From Clostridiales bacterium VE202-21 (GTDB taxonomy: Bacteria; Bacillota; Clostridia; Lachnospirales; Lachnospiraceae), in NCBI GenBank assembly GCA_000509105.1, contig BAIF02000023.1, positions 1-64,000 of the forward strand: a DNA stretch of 64,000 nucleotides. The letters are read 5' to 3'. Below, in pieces: positions 45,989-56,279 of this stretch (its first letter is position 1; every line of letters starts with the position of its first letter). The notes beneath the pieces are model-generated. The model saw only the letters and a program-made list of their open reading frames with translations, searched no databases and was not told the DNA's origin. The translations under genes were made by a program, and so were the position numbers.

Positions 45989-47956
45989 ATGTTATATCAA
46001 AACCAATATCAGAAAAAAGCCCATAGGGAGGCTGAGGAAATCTTCCGCGGCCTGCTTCCTAAGAAGGGTCTGAATGTAAGAGAAGAACAGATCCAACTAT
46101 GTCACAAGATGCTGGATACTCTGTTTCACCGGGATATCGCCCTATGTGATGCTGGTGTAGGAATCGGCAAGACATACGCCTATCTGGCAGCATGTATCTT
46201 GCTGCGGAAATACGCATTGTACACAGGGAAATATCTCTTATGCGACAGCAGGTCAGTAGTCATATCCACATCCAGCATTGCGCTGCAGAAAGCGTTACTG
46301 GAGGAATACATCCCTTTTCTATCCAAGATTCTCTTAGAGAATGGGATCATCAAATCGCCTTTGCAAGCTGTTGTACGGAAGGGAAAGGAACATTTTGTGT
46401 GTGATTATCGTCTGGAACAGCGGCTAGAGGCAATAAAACAAAAGCAGAAAAATTCAGGGCAAAAAAGCGCGCTGCTGTCGCTCTGCCATCAGTATGACAT
46501 AGATCAGATTCATGGAATAAGCGGATTCGACCGGAGACGTGTCTGTGTTCCTAAGTTCTGTCCAAAAGACTGTCCGGGAAGACCAGACTGCAGATATCAG
46601 AGATATCTGAAGCAGGCAAAAAGTCCTGAAATCTTTATCCAAATCTGTAACCATAATTATCTGTTGGCAGATGCTTCCCACAGAGCCAGGGGATTCAGAC
46701 CTTTACTGGCGGATTACCGGGCTCTGATCATAGACGAGGCCCACCAACTGCCAGAGGCTGCAAGGCAGATGTACGGGAAAACACTCGGCAGTGATGACAT
46801 TCAAGAAATCTGCCACTTTTTAGAAAAAGAACACCAGTCCAGAGCAGCCATACAGATTAAAGAAATTTTTCGTAATGTGCTGGAGCCGTTGAAGGATTGT
46901 GTTCAGGAAGAAGCTGCCGAGAGGACAGCAGCCACCCTCACGGAAGACTGCGTCAGAACACTTCAGACCGGAATCCTTCAGATCCGGCAGATGATTACAA
47001 GGCTCCGGGGCAGCATTCCGCCCTGGACACTGAACAGACTGGAAGAGACAGAGGAGATCCTTCACTGTTTTTACAGGCAGGACAAGAATTACATCCTCTA
47101 TTTGCAGAAGGACCAGAACCGGCTCCCCGTGTTCTGTGCCACCAGCCGGAAGGTTCCGAAACTTTTGCAGGAATCACTGTGGCAGAAAGGAATCCCTTCG
47201 ATACTTACCAGCGGTACACTGAAGGCAGGAAATGGATTCGAGAGAACGAAACAGGTGACCGGGCTAAGCCAAGAAACGAATGTACGGGAGTATACAGCGC
47301 AATCCCCGTTTCAATATAAAAAGAACTGTTTATTGTATTTACCAAAGAATTTGAAGAAATGTAAGCGTGGAAGCCAGGAGGAGGCAATGATACTTGCAAT
47401 GCACATACAATCACTAATCTGCGCTACTTATGGGCATACGCTGGTGCTGTTCACCTCGTACTCTTTGATGGGAAGTGTGTACCAGCTGCTAAAGGATGTC
47501 CTGCCTTTTTCTATGGTGGAAGTATGGCGCCATTCACAGGAAGAAATTACAAGATTCAAAAGCATGAAGAATGCTGTCTTGTTTGCAGCCGGTTCCTGTT
47601 GGGAAGGGGTAGACTTCCCGGGGGATATGGTGTCTTCCCTGATTATTGTGAAGCTGCCGTTCGCGGTCCCGGATCCTGTTAGTGAGGCAGAAAAGAAGGA
47701 GCATGAATCGTTAGAGGGATATATCCAGTCCACCATAGTGCCGGATATGCAGAAAAAACTCCGGCAGGGATTTGGGCGGGCTATCCGGACGGAAGAGGAT
47801 ACCTGTGTTGTTTCTATTTTGGATTATCGGGCGGTGGCAGGAGGGCGGTATCATTCGGATGTTCTGCGTGCATTACCGGATTGCCAGATGGCGAACAGGA
47901 TAGAAGAGGTGGAAACTTTTATCCGTAGAAGGAAAGGGACAGAATATTATATGTAG
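45989..47956 (+). CDS. DinG/XPD-type superfamily 2 DNA helicase
   Basis: In this 655-residue protein the Walker A motif is DAGVGIGKTYAY near residue 57 and the Walker B box is DEAH in ALIIDEAHQLPEA. Four cysteines in VCVPKFCPKDCPGRPDC sit between them, as in the iron-sulfur domain of XPD/DinG helicases. The second motor half has LFTSYSLMGSV, SCWEGVDFPGD and QGFGRAIR (motif VI). It is a 5'-to-3' helicase by family. It lies after a sigma-like gene and before recombinase genes, so it is probably a mobile-element accessory rather than the housekeeping DinG. Confidence 0.85.
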   Translation: MLYQNQYQKKAHREAEEIFRGLLPKKGLNVREEQIQLCHKMLDTLFHRDIALCDAGVGIGKTYAYLAACILLRKYALYTGKYLLCDSRSVVISTSSIALQKALLEEYIPFLSKILLENGIIKSPLQAVVRKGKEHFVCDYRLEQRLEAIKQKQKNSGQKSALLSLCHQYDIDQIHGISGFDRRRVCVPKFCPKDCPGRPDCRYQRYLKQAKSPEIFIQICNHNYLLADASHRARGFRPLLADYRALIIDEAHQLPEAARQMYGKTLGSDDIQEICHFLEKEHQSRAAIQIKEIFRNVLEPLKDCVQEEAAERTAATLTEDCVRTLQTGILQIRQMITRLRGSIPPWTLNRLEETEEILHCFYRQDKNYILYLQKDQNRLPVFCATSRKVPKLLQESLWQKGIPSILTSGTLKAGNGFERTKQVTGLSQETNVREYTAQSPFQYKKNCLLYLPKNLKKCKRGSQEEAMILAMHIQSLICATYGHTLVLFTSYSLMGSVYQLLKDVLPFSMVEVWRHSQEEITRFKSMKNAVLFAAGSCWEGVDFPGDMVSSLIIVKLPFAVPDPVSEAEKKEHESLEGYIQSTIVPDMQKKLRQGFGRAIRTEEDTCVVSILDYRAVAGGRYHSDVLRALPDCQMANRIEEVETFIRRRKGTEYYM

Positions 47957-48125
47957 AAACAGTAGCAGAGGTTGTTGGTTCTGCTTGGATTGAAGTAGAA
48001 ATCAAGGGAAATATTTAGTGGTATTTTGGAGGCGATTTCACACGGATTGTTGGTATTTGTGAATAGATATGTTGGCATGAGTTGGGTATACTGTGTATGA
48101 CGTCAGAGGAAAGGAGTGAAGGCAA

Positions 48126-49244
48126 ATGAAACGTTATTGTGTAATAAGCGAGCAGGATGGGACAAAGACTTATTATTTTATCCGTGACTGTCAAGAATGG
48201 GAAATGGTTCTGCTTCCTTCCAAATATCTGACTCATAAGACAAGATCCAACCGGTCACCAAATACAATACGCAGAAGTGCATTTGCAATTGTATTTTATT
48301 TAGAATATCTGAATGAATCAGGTATGGAAATCAATGACGTATATGGATTGAAATATCAGGAGCAAAGTAATCACTTCGTGGGATTTTTACACTGGCTGAA
48401 AGCCGGAAGGCATAAAGACAAAGAGGATACAAGAATTCCACATAATGGAACCTGCAACGCATATTTAAAAGATGTGTTCAGGTTCTTTCTGTTTCTAGAA
48501 ATGGAAGAGGAACAACAGGGAAGGCTAAGTGTCCTGTATTATGACAATTTTACAACGCCCAATGCAGTCGGAGTAAAGAAAAAGATGCGGTTCCGTGCAT
48601 TCAGAGGGTATCTGCAGGAAGAGGAACGGGATGTGAGGGCGGCACAACATTATGAAATCCTTAAAATATTAAAAGCATGCACGAACTGCCGGGATCAGCT
48701 TCTGATTATGCTGATTGCCGAAACCGGGTATCGAATTGGAGAAATACTGGGCGTGGATTATACAAGGGATATTGACTATCGGAGACATACCATCCGCATT
48801 TACTTCCGTGAAGACAATGACAATGGTGCCAGGGCAAAGAATGCGGAATACCGGAAAGCCAAAATCAGCGATGCAGCCTATGATTTTATGATGCATTACA
48901 TGGCAGAATATCGGGAACTGCTCCAGCACCAGCAAATGCTGTTTGTTAATTTGGAGGGGAATACCAAAGGCAAAGCACTACAGGCAGATTCTGTTTACAG
49001 CATGCTGAAAAGGATGGAGAAAAAGACAGAAATTAAAATCACACCTCATATGCTGCGGAGATATTTTGCCAATATGCGCCGGGATGCAGGCTGGACTTTA
49101 GAGATGATCTGCGAGGCCCTTGGGCACCGGCATCTGGATACGACAATTAAATATTTGAACATTGTGGATGATGAGCTTATGGAGGCAAGCGATGAATTTT
49201 ACAAGAAGCATACGGCTTTATACGGGCTCGACCAGATAATGTGA
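48126..49244 (+). CDS. Tyrosine recombinase, first of a trio (Tn554 TnpA-like)
   Basis: This 372-residue protein has a SAM-like N-terminal core-binding domain (TRSNRSPNTIRRSAFAIVFY) and a C-terminal catalytic domain with Arg in AETGYRIGEILG, HxxR in HMLRRYFAN, a second His in LGHRHLDTT and the nucleophile Tyr in IKYLNI. Length, order and partners match TnpA of Tn554-like transposons. Start: AAAGGAGTGAAGGCAA before ATG 48126. Confidence 0.9.
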   Translation: MKRYCVISEQDGTKTYYFIRDCQEWEMVLLPSKYLTHKTRSNRSPNTIRRSAFAIVFYLEYLNESGMEINDVYGLKYQEQSNHFVGFLHWLKAGRHKDKEDTRIPHNGTCNAYLKDVFRFFLFLEMEEEQQGRLSVLYYDNFTTPNAVGVKKKMRFRAFRGYLQEEERDVRAAQHYEILKILKACTNCRDQLLIMLIAETGYRIGEILGVDYTRDIDYRRHTIRIYFREDNDNGARAKNAEYRKAKISDAAYDFMMHYMAEYRELLQHQQMLFVNLEGNTKGKALQADSVYSMLKRMEKKTEIKITPHMLRRYFANMRRDAGWTLEMICEALGHRHLDTTIKYLNIVDDELMEASDEFYKKHTALYGLDQIM

Positions 49245-49258
49245 CAGGAGGTGACTGC

Positions 49259-51010
49259 ATGCCTGTTTATCAGATGCAGCAGGCAGAAATATGGGAAGAG
49301 GATGAGCCACAGGGCGGGCAGCTGGAAGCAGAGGTGGATGCCTGCCGGGAAGTGAAGAGCAATTATAGGAACAGAGTCAGGCATTTTCTGCGTACCAGTG
49401 GAATTGCACATATTTCAGAAATGGAGTATGGACTACGAATAGAGTATGAGAAGTACCTCATGCAGACAGAGAAACAGTCCCTTCACAATTTATGTCTGAA
49501 TGCTTTTGACCGGATTAAACTGCATTCCATGAAAGAGGAGATGCGGACGCTGGCAGGCAAACGAAAATATACCTTTGACTTTGCGGAAAGGATTATCTTT
49601 CTTCCATATTACCCCAAGATAGAAATTGCAGAGCATTTTCAAAGCGCAAGGAGAAAACGGGACCTTGTATGGGACTTCACGATACCATGTGATGAGAAAT
49701 TAAAAAGGCAGATATTTCTGATATTGAATCAGCTGGTCATGGCTGGTGAGGAGACTTGGGAAGAGAAAGAAAAGCTGGCAGCACTAAAATTTCTATATGA
49801 ATTCTGTATTTTAACAGGGATTTCAGACATCGATGAGATGACGTTAGATGACGAAGCTGCATTTAAGAGCTATCTTCCGCAGAGCATGAATGAAAGAAAA
49901 AGAAAGCGTGCCTGTGGAATTATCGGGTTTAGCAGAAAGCATCTGTTCCAACAATCAGCTGAAATAAACTGGAAAGCAAATGTGTGGTATTTGGAGCGTT
50001 TTTATTTTTCCAGAGAGCGAATTAATCCAAGTAAACCGGTAGACAGTTTTTCGTTCCGGGAAATCACCTATGAGGGAAACAGGAATCTCTTAAAAAAGTA
50101 TATGCGGTATGCCCTTGGGATTACGGATTTATCCATCAACACAATCCGTATTAAATTTTTGGACATTCGAAAATTTCTTCAGGCATTTGATCAGCCCCAA
50201 AAACCTGCATTTGAATTGACAGCAGGGGATGTGGATGCCTATCTGAAAGAACTTCAGAAAATGGATAATATGGAGAAGACATTCAACGGTCAATTGTTCA
50301 GCATCGTACAGTTTTATAATTTCCTTCTGGTGAAAGGATATATGGAGCGAATCCCTTTTCGGCATGAGTATTATCTGCAGAAAGAAATCCCAATGCATCA
50401 TGACAGAAGTGTCCGGGATGAGGTATGTGGGGAAATCTTTGAAAAACTGGAGAATTTTCCGGAGCACCTGAGGCTGATGTTTTTACACCTATGGTGTGTA
50501 GGTCTCAGGTGCAGCGAGGTGTGTACACTTCAGGGAGATGCCTATGAATGGAAGAACGGTGACGCATGGATTAAAGTCTATCAGATTAAAATGAAAAACT
50601 ACAAGCGAATCCCAATACCGGAAGCCTTATATCAACTGATGCAGGTCTATATACAGAAACACCATATCCGGCAAGAAGACTATTTGTTCCAGAATACAAA
50701 AGGCGGGGCGTTCAGATATGCTACTTTCCGGAGCCAAATGCTCAGATGCTGCGAAGAGAATCAGATTGCAGATGGGGATTATCTTTTTAAGTCCCATGAT
50801 TATCGGCATAATCTGGCAACGTTATATTATGATAGGGGAATATCCATTCAAGCGATCAGGGATTATCTGGGACATGACTATGAGGAAATGACGAGACAAT
50901 ATGTGGACTTTATGCCCAAAAAGCTGGAGAAAGCAAATGAAGAATATTTCAGCAATCCAGAGCATAGTCTGGCAGATGAACTGATGAAGGGAGAACAGGA
51001 TGGAGACTAA
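49259..51010 (+). CDS. Tyrosine recombinase, second of the trio (Tn554 TnpB-like)
   Basis: The product is 583 residues from ATG 49259, which has AGGAGG seven bases upstream; a GTG at 49241 overlaps the previous stop but lies before that ribosome site. The long N-terminal part is typical for TnpB. Catalytic residues: Arg in LWCVGLRCSEV, H-x-x-R in HDYRHNLAT, LGHDYEEMT and Tyr in RQYVDF. It overlaps the next gene by 11 bases. Confidence 0.9.
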   Translation: MPVYQMQQAEIWEEDEPQGGQLEAEVDACREVKSNYRNRVRHFLRTSGIAHISEMEYGLRIEYEKYLMQTEKQSLHNLCLNAFDRIKLHSMKEEMRTLAGKRKYTFDFAERIIFLPYYPKIEIAEHFQSARRKRDLVWDFTIPCDEKLKRQIFLILNQLVMAGEETWEEKEKLAALKFLYEFCILTGISDIDEMTLDDEAAFKSYLPQSMNERKRKRACGIIGFSRKHLFQQSAEINWKANVWYLERFYFSRERINPSKPVDSFSFREITYEGNRNLLKKYMRYALGITDLSINTIRIKFLDIRKFLQAFDQPQKPAFELTAGDVDAYLKELQKMDNMEKTFNGQLFSIVQFYNFLLVKGYMERIPFRHEYYLQKEIPMHHDRSVRDEVCGEIFEKLENFPEHLRLMFLHLWCVGLRCSEVCTLQGDAYEWKNGDAWIKVYQIKMKNYKRIPIPEALYQLMQVYIQKHHIRQEDYLFQNTKGGAFRYATFRSQMLRCCEENQIADGDYLFKSHDYRHNLATLYYDRGISIQAIRDYLGHDYEEMTRQYVDFMPKKLEKANEEYFSNPEHSLADELMKGEQDGD

Positions 51011-52493
51011 GATTTACTTATATAGTCTTGGTGCTTATAGGAGCGCTTCTGAAAAACAGAAAAAAGTCGATTGGAACTTATATTATGACTTGGATCTTCT
51101 GCCGACAGAGGGGCTGCGAAAAGAATTTTATGCATTTTTAACGGAACGTGGGAAAAGAATCTCCGGCAGTACCTTGGTACATGAGCGAGACTTATATATT
51201 CGATTATGTAAATTCCTAAAAGAAAGGCAACTCAAAGCTGAAAGCATTCAGACGTTGGACTTAGAAATCTGGTTAAAAAAGTTGAGGGCATGGCTTTTAT
51301 CAAGGGGCGAGGCGCTAACGCAACAGGGAATGAGCGTATATGGAAAAGAAAAGGTAGTACCATCGGAAATCCTCACCTATTTTAGAAAAATATATAGTTT
51401 TACTGTGCGCGATACTGGTGGGAATGAAACCCAAAAAGATATCTGGAATTTAGAAAAACTGGATATTTCATATAAGGCAAATCCGATTAAGAATTACAAG
51501 ACAATGAATTTCAGTAAAATCTGGCAGCCAGATATAAAAGAAGAAGTGAAAAAGGCTGTTTTTCAGCATCTTCAGGAAGAAGCTGTAGCAAGCGTCTCTA
51601 AAGAACTGACTGCTGTCAGGAGACTCTCGCAATATCTGAAAGAGAAGAGTCCGGCCATAGAGTCCTGTGCTGATATGAACCGAGAAACTCTAGAAGAATA
51701 TCTTGTCTATCTAAGAACAGAAGACACCGGGATTAAAAATTTTAAAGGTGATTTGACGAGATTAAGGGCTGTTTTGGAAACCATAGGAAAAATATGTGGC
51801 TATCAGCATTTGGAATCTTTGTTTTTGAATACAGATATACCACGAATGACAAAAACAGAATTGAAATCATATTCGGATGCTGAATTGAAGCGTCTGAATG
51901 CAGCAATTGCAGGTATGGACGAGCAGATGTGCAGGGTAATGGTCATTCACCAGATGCTTGGTACCCGGATATCAGATACACTGACTCTGCAGACGGACTG
52001 TCTCTATGAGCAGGACGGACACCCTATGATAAAAATCCGGCAGATGAAAACAAACACCTACATAAAGCCAATCAGCGCAGAGGTATCCATCCTCATACAG
52101 AAAGCCATTGATTATACGAAACGAAAATATGGAGATACTTTTTATATATTCGTAGATGACAGTAACCCGGACCGTTCCCTACAATATAATACCATTCAAA
52201 ATAGAGTCATGAGTATGATCCAAAAAGAAAAACTGCGGGATGACCGGGGAGAATTATTTGGATTCGGAACCCATATGTTCCGGCATTGCTATGGCATAAA
52301 GCTGACTGAGATGCACTTGGATGACTGGACGATCGCCAAGCTACTGGGGCATAAAAGTGTTAAAAATGTACGATTCTACCGGAAAATGAGCCATCAGATT
52401 TTGGCAGATGAAACAAGAGAAATCAGAGATGAAATGAGCCGGATGATACGGGCAAACCTGAAAGGTTGGGGAAAAGAATATGAGCAAATATGA
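51000..52493 (+). CDS. Tyrosine recombinase, third of the trio
   Basis: This 497-residue protein has Arg in HQMLGTRISDTLTL, H-x-x-R in HMFRHCYGIK, LGHKSVKNV and Tyr in RFYRKM. All three recombinases therefore keep a complete catalytic set, and the genes are overlapped in one transcript. Tn554 itself has two; the three-recombinase form is known from related elements and from recombinase-in-trio elements. Confidence 0.9.
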   Translation: METKIYLYSLGAYRSASEKQKKVDWNLYYDLDLLPTEGLRKEFYAFLTERGKRISGSTLVHERDLYIRLCKFLKERQLKAESIQTLDLEIWLKKLRAWLLSRGEALTQQGMSVYGKEKVVPSEILTYFRKIYSFTVRDTGGNETQKDIWNLEKLDISYKANPIKNYKTMNFSKIWQPDIKEEVKKAVFQHLQEEAVASVSKELTAVRRLSQYLKEKSPAIESCADMNRETLEEYLVYLRTEDTGIKNFKGDLTRLRAVLETIGKICGYQHLESLFLNTDIPRMTKTELKSYSDAELKRLNAAIAGMDEQMCRVMVIHQMLGTRISDTLTLQTDCLYEQDGHPMIKIRQMKTNTYIKPISAEVSILIQKAIDYTKRKYGDTFYIFVDDSNPDRSLQYNTIQNRVMSMIQKEKLRDDRGELFGFGTHMFRHCYGIKLTEMHLDDWTIAKLLGHKSVKNVRFYRKMSHQILADETREIRDEMSRMIRANLKGWGKEYEQI

Positions 52494-52863
52494 CAAAATG
52501 ATTGAATTGAACCAGAGAAACAGCACGGAAAAGATAGAGCGGGCACAGAAAGCTATTTATGAAATGATGCAGGAAGAAGAAAAGGTAACGATCCCAAAGC
52601 TGATGAAAAAGACGGGGCTATCCAGAGGCTTCTTTTATAAAAATCCTTCAGTAAGAAAAGAAGTGGACCGGGCTATAGAACAGCAGGCAGGGCTGGTGGA
52701 TAAGCGTAGAAAGATTATTGATATGGCGATGGAGAATAGGATTGTGCTTCTGGAGCAGTCGGTAGCTAAACTGAAAAAGGAAAATGCAGATCTGAAGAAG
52801 CAGAATGAGAAATTAAAAAGTGTATTGAATAAGAGAGATTTGAATTTGCTAAAGAATCTGTAA
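52480..52863 (+). CDS. TnpC-like accessory protein (DUF6262 type)
   Basis: In this 127-residue protein the N-terminal half holds a helix-turn-helix-like segment (VTIPKLMKKTGLSRGFFYKNP) and the C-terminal half a coiled coil (LEQSVAKLKKENADLKKQNE). Size and location after the recombinases match TnpC of Tn554, which affects orientation and frequency of insertion. It overlaps the third recombinase gene by 14 bases. Confidence 0.85.
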   Translation: MSKYDKMIELNQRNSTEKIERAQKAIYEMMQEEEKVTIPKLMKKTGLSRGFFYKNPSVRKEVDRAIEQQAGLVDKRRKIIDMAMENRIVLLEQSVAKLKKENADLKKQNEKLKSVLNKRDLNLLKNL

Positions 52864-52961
52864 ATAAATGTGGAAAAAATCTTATGAGGCATTTTAATGT
52901 ATGGATTTATCGTTAATAAGCTCGGTAGGAGAATTAGTTTGTAGTATGCTTTTGTAAATGG

Positions 52962-52996
52962 AAGTGATATAATAAATTAAAATACAAATATCACTT
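52962..52996 (+). promoter_or_regulatory. Extended -10 promoter inside an inverted repeat, before the kinase-helicase gene
   Basis: TGA-TATAAT at 52965-52973 is a perfect extended -10. AAGTGATAT (52962-52970) and ATATCACTT (52988-52996) form a perfect 9-base inverted repeat, the left arm overlapping the -10 and the right arm lying near the expected transcript start plus ten. This is a likely repressor operator; a short RNA hairpin is an alternative. Confidence 0.6.
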
Positions 52997-53017
52997 TCAG
53001 GGAACAGGAGCGTTAGT

Positions 53018-56000
53018 ATGAGCACATTTCAAGATTGGGAAGTATATGATAAAATAAGTGACCGAGGAGATACAAATTCAACAGTCGAATTGTTAAAAAA
53101 GAAAGATACAGACGATTTTATAGTAAGAAAAGTGATTTATGGAATTGCACAACCTTTGTATCAGGCTATTTTTACTCGAGAAATGCGGGCGTTATATAAA
53201 TTGAATAAATGTGAAAATGTTGTCAAAATATTAGGTGAAGACTATTTGGCTACAGCAAAGACAAAAGAAAGAGTTGGTGTGCTTTATTTAGAATATATAA
53301 ATGGTGTTGAACTAGGGAAAGCACCTATTGAAAATCTTACCTCAAAAGAAAAGTTTACTATTATAAAGCAATTATTGGATGCAATAGAGATATCTCATTC
53401 TAATGGTATAATTCATAGAGATATAAACCCCAGTAATATCATGTTTACAGAAGACAGACAAATAAAGGTAATTGATTTTGGTATATGCAAAATAGAGGAT
53501 ATGTTAAATTCTGCTACAGTCTATAAGTTAGGTACAAATGCTTATTCTGCACCTGAAGTACATCTACACAGTGAAAATGCGACTGAAAAAAGTGATTTGT
53601 ATTCAATTGGTTCTGTAATATATTTTCTTTTTACTGGAAAACAACCGCCATTGGCAATACATTTTCAAGAAGTATTAAATAATGCTAAAGGTATGGACAT
53701 TGCATTAAAGCCTATAGTAAAAAAGTTGGTGGCGGAAGATCCAGATGAAAGATATGAGAATATTTTTGAACTAAGGACAGCCTTTTCAAAGCTTTTTTCA
53801 AGGTTTTTAGATTTGAATAAAGTGATAGTTTTGACAGCTCCATATGAACGTATTAAAGAATTGCGAAACTATAAATTGTTACCTCAATCAGCAGATATAA
53901 AAGAGGTGTCTGAAAATTATATGCCGGATAATTTTTTAGATTTATATGGATTTTGTAAAGAAGAGGAGGAAATAAAACAGTATATTTTTTTGGGATTTAA
54001 CTATCTTGCAGAATGTGTCTTTGATGAGGAACAGGGTGTATTTGATGTTGTCAAATTTAAAAAAATAGCTCCGATTGATAGAGACAGACTAAAAAGAAAA
54101 TATGCAAAAATTGAAGCTAAGGTAAAATTTGTAGACAAACGATTTGCTCATAGAGAAGATAAAAACAATAGTATTGAAATAAAAAATATTATTATAGATT
54201 ATTACGAGGAGTATGTATCAAATAATAATGTAGATTACGAATATAAAAGCAAATATGGTGTTTGGAGAGATTTGCTTGAATTAGTTAAAGAGGACATTGA
54301 AAAAAATGTTATAAGATTGCCATATGACTCTTTTGAAATGAAAGAAGATCTTCTGAGATTTCGTCTGAAAAAAGGTACTTTTTTGGATGAAGAACGTTTG
54401 AATAAGGAACAGGTTTTTGTTTATGAAAAGAAAAGGGGAAAGAAAAAAAATAAAATTGTACCAGTAACAGTTGGTTCTTATGAAAACGATATATATGAAA
54501 AAGGACATGTGATTCTGGAAATAAGGAAACAAGGAGCTAATATAGGGTTACCAGCGAGTGGTTCTATCTGTTTGGATTATAGAAAAGACAAAATTAATGT
54601 CGATAGACAATTAGATGCTTTAAACACTTTAGAGAAAGAGGACTATCAGTGTTCTTTTAGTTTGAAAAGAATTATATCGGGTGTTGAAACTCCATCAGTT
54701 AGTGTGATTTCCAAAACGCTTCATATGATTAATGAAGAACTAGATTTACCACAAAGAACGGCTATAAAAAAAGCATTATCAGCTGATTCAATTGCGATAA
54801 TTCAAGGACCTCCTGGAACAGGTAAGACAAATGTAATTATCGAAATTATTTTGCAGATATTAAAAGATAATAAAAGGAATCCAGACATAGAGCCCAAAAA
54901 GATACTGTTGGTATCACAATCGCACCCAGCTGTTGATAAAATGTTAGAGGATTTAATTAGAGAAAGCGATGAAAGACCTGATTTGTTACGCATTGGAAGA
55001 GATGAAAAACTAAATGAAGAAATAAGAGAAGAATATTCTATCAATGACGTAAAAGAACACTGGTATCAGGGTGTAAGGGGGAAGTGTGAGGATTATGCAA
55101 AAAAAGCACTTGACGAAATAGGAATTCAAATGGAAGAGTTTAATGATTATTTTCTTAAATTAGAGGATTCAAAAGTTGAGAATGTAATTCTTGACGAGGA
55201 AGATAAATTATGTATTGACGCTTTTAAGAAAAAAACTAAAGGGGTTAAATCAGAGCGAATAAGAAAAATATTAGAAATACAGAGAGAGTGGACAGATCAG
55301 CTCAAACAGTGTGACGAGGTGGAACTTTATATTATTAAAAGTACAGTTATTATTGCAGGTACATGTACGGGATTTGTTTCTAATCGAATAATTAGAGATG
55401 TAGAATTTGACTATGTTATAGTAGACGAAGCAGCGAAAGCTACCTTCCCGGAGTTAGCAGTTTCACTAAATAAAGCTCATAAAATTATATTAGTTGGAGA
55501 TCACCAACAATTACCGCCAGTTTTAGATACAGAATTAATCAAAAATAATAGAGACAAAGTAGATGCAGAAATTTTGGCACAGGGAATTTTTGAAAAGATG
55601 TATAATATGTTTCCAGAAGAGAACAAACATCGTCTTACTATACAATATAGAATGCATCCTACGATTGGAACTTTAATTAGCCATGTGTTTTATAAGGACG
55701 AAATTCAAAATGGTGTTGAAGCAAATGATAGAGAGTTGCACATAGAGGGATATAATGATATTGCAATTGAATGGATTGATACATCAAGACATCCGGCGAA
55801 AGAACGTTATGAAAAGGAATTTGATAATGGTGGAAAAAAATCATATCAGAATTACCTAGAAAGAAATATTATCGAGAAAAAGCTGTTGGAATTAGATTCT
55901 AAACTTAATAAAAAGACTAAAATTGCCGTGATTACAGGTTATAGTCCACAGAAGTATATTTTGCAAACGATGGTAAAACAACATTTTTTCCAACACCTTG

Positions 56001-56269
56001 AAATTGATGTAGATACGGTCGATGCATTCCAGGGGAGCCAGAAGGATATTATAATTTATTCTACGGTTAGAAGTAGCGCCAATCCCTATGGGATAGGCTT
56101 TTTGAAATCCGAAGCTAGAATAAATGTTGCTTTCTCAAGAGCAAGGTGTTTGCTTATTATAGTTGGAGATATGGAATTTTTAGATAATTACAAAATCCGC
56201 GGAAATATGTTTCCAGAAATCATTAAATACATAACAGAATCAGAAGGGTGTAGAATTTTTGAACACTAG
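53018..56269 (+). CDS. Ser/Thr protein kinase fused to a superfamily 1 (Upf1/Dna2-like) helicase
   Basis: In this 1083-residue protein residues ~1-260 are a protein kinase with Lys38 in IVRKVIYG, catalytic loop H133-R-D135-I-N-P-S-N140, D153-F-G and SAPEVH, so the catalytic residues are intact; the Gly-rich loop is atypical. Residues ~260-570 are unassigned. From ~590 on lies an SF1 helicase: Walker A GPPGTGKT (Lys603), DEAAKAT (Asp803-Glu804), GDHQQLPPV, QYRMHPTIG, DAFQGSQKD and NVAFSRAR. No signal peptide or membrane segment. It is clearly AT-rich compared with both sides and is followed after 10 bases by its partner gene. The fusion and the mobile setting suggest anti-phage or anti-plasmid defence, which is inference. 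Confidence 0.88.
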   Translation: MSTFQDWEVYDKISDRGDTNSTVELLKKKDTDDFIVRKVIYGIAQPLYQAIFTREMRALYKLNKCENVVKILGEDYLATAKTKERVGVLYLEYINGVELGKAPIENLTSKEKFTIIKQLLDAIEISHSNGIIHRDINPSNIMFTEDRQIKVIDFGICKIEDMLNSATVYKLGTNAYSAPEVHLHSENATEKSDLYSIGSVIYFLFTGKQPPLAIHFQEVLNNAKGMDIALKPIVKKLVAEDPDERYENIFELRTAFSKLFSRFLDLNKVIVLTAPYERIKELRNYKLLPQSADIKEVSENYMPDNFLDLYGFCKEEEEIKQYIFLGFNYLAECVFDEEQGVFDVVKFKKIAPIDRDRLKRKYAKIEAKVKFVDKRFAHREDKNNSIEIKNIIIDYYEEYVSNNNVDYEYKSKYGVWRDLLELVKEDIEKNVIRLPYDSFEMKEDLLRFRLKKGTFLDEERLNKEQVFVYEKKRGKKKNKIVPVTVGSYENDIYEKGHVILEIRKQGANIGLPASGSICLDYRKDKINVDRQLDALNTLEKEDYQCSFSLKRIISGVETPSVSVISKTLHMINEELDLPQRTAIKKALSADSIAIIQGPPGTGKTNVIIEIILQILKDNKRNPDIEPKKILLVSQSHPAVDKMLEDLIRESDERPDLLRIGRDEKLNEEIREEYSINDVKEHWYQGVRGKCEDYAKKALDEIGIQMEEFNDYFLKLEDSKVENVILDEEDKLCIDAFKKKTKGVKSERIRKILEIQREWTDQLKQCDEVELYIIKSTVIIAGTCTGFVSNRIIRDVEFDYVIVDEAAKATFPELAVSLNKAHKIILVGDHQQLPPVLDTELIKNNRDKVDAEILAQGIFEKMYNMFPEENKHRLTIQYRMHPTIGTLISHVFYKDEIQNGVEANDRELHIEGYNDIAIEWIDTSRHPAKERYEKEFDNGGKKSYQNYLERNIIEKKLLELDSKLNKKTKIAVITGYSPQKYILQTMVKQHFFQHLEIDVDTVDAFQGSQKDIIIYSTVRSSANPYGIGFLKSEARINVAFSRARCLLIIVGDMEFLDNYKIRGNMFPEIIKYITESEGCRIFEH

Positions 56270-56279
56270 GAGAGGGACA

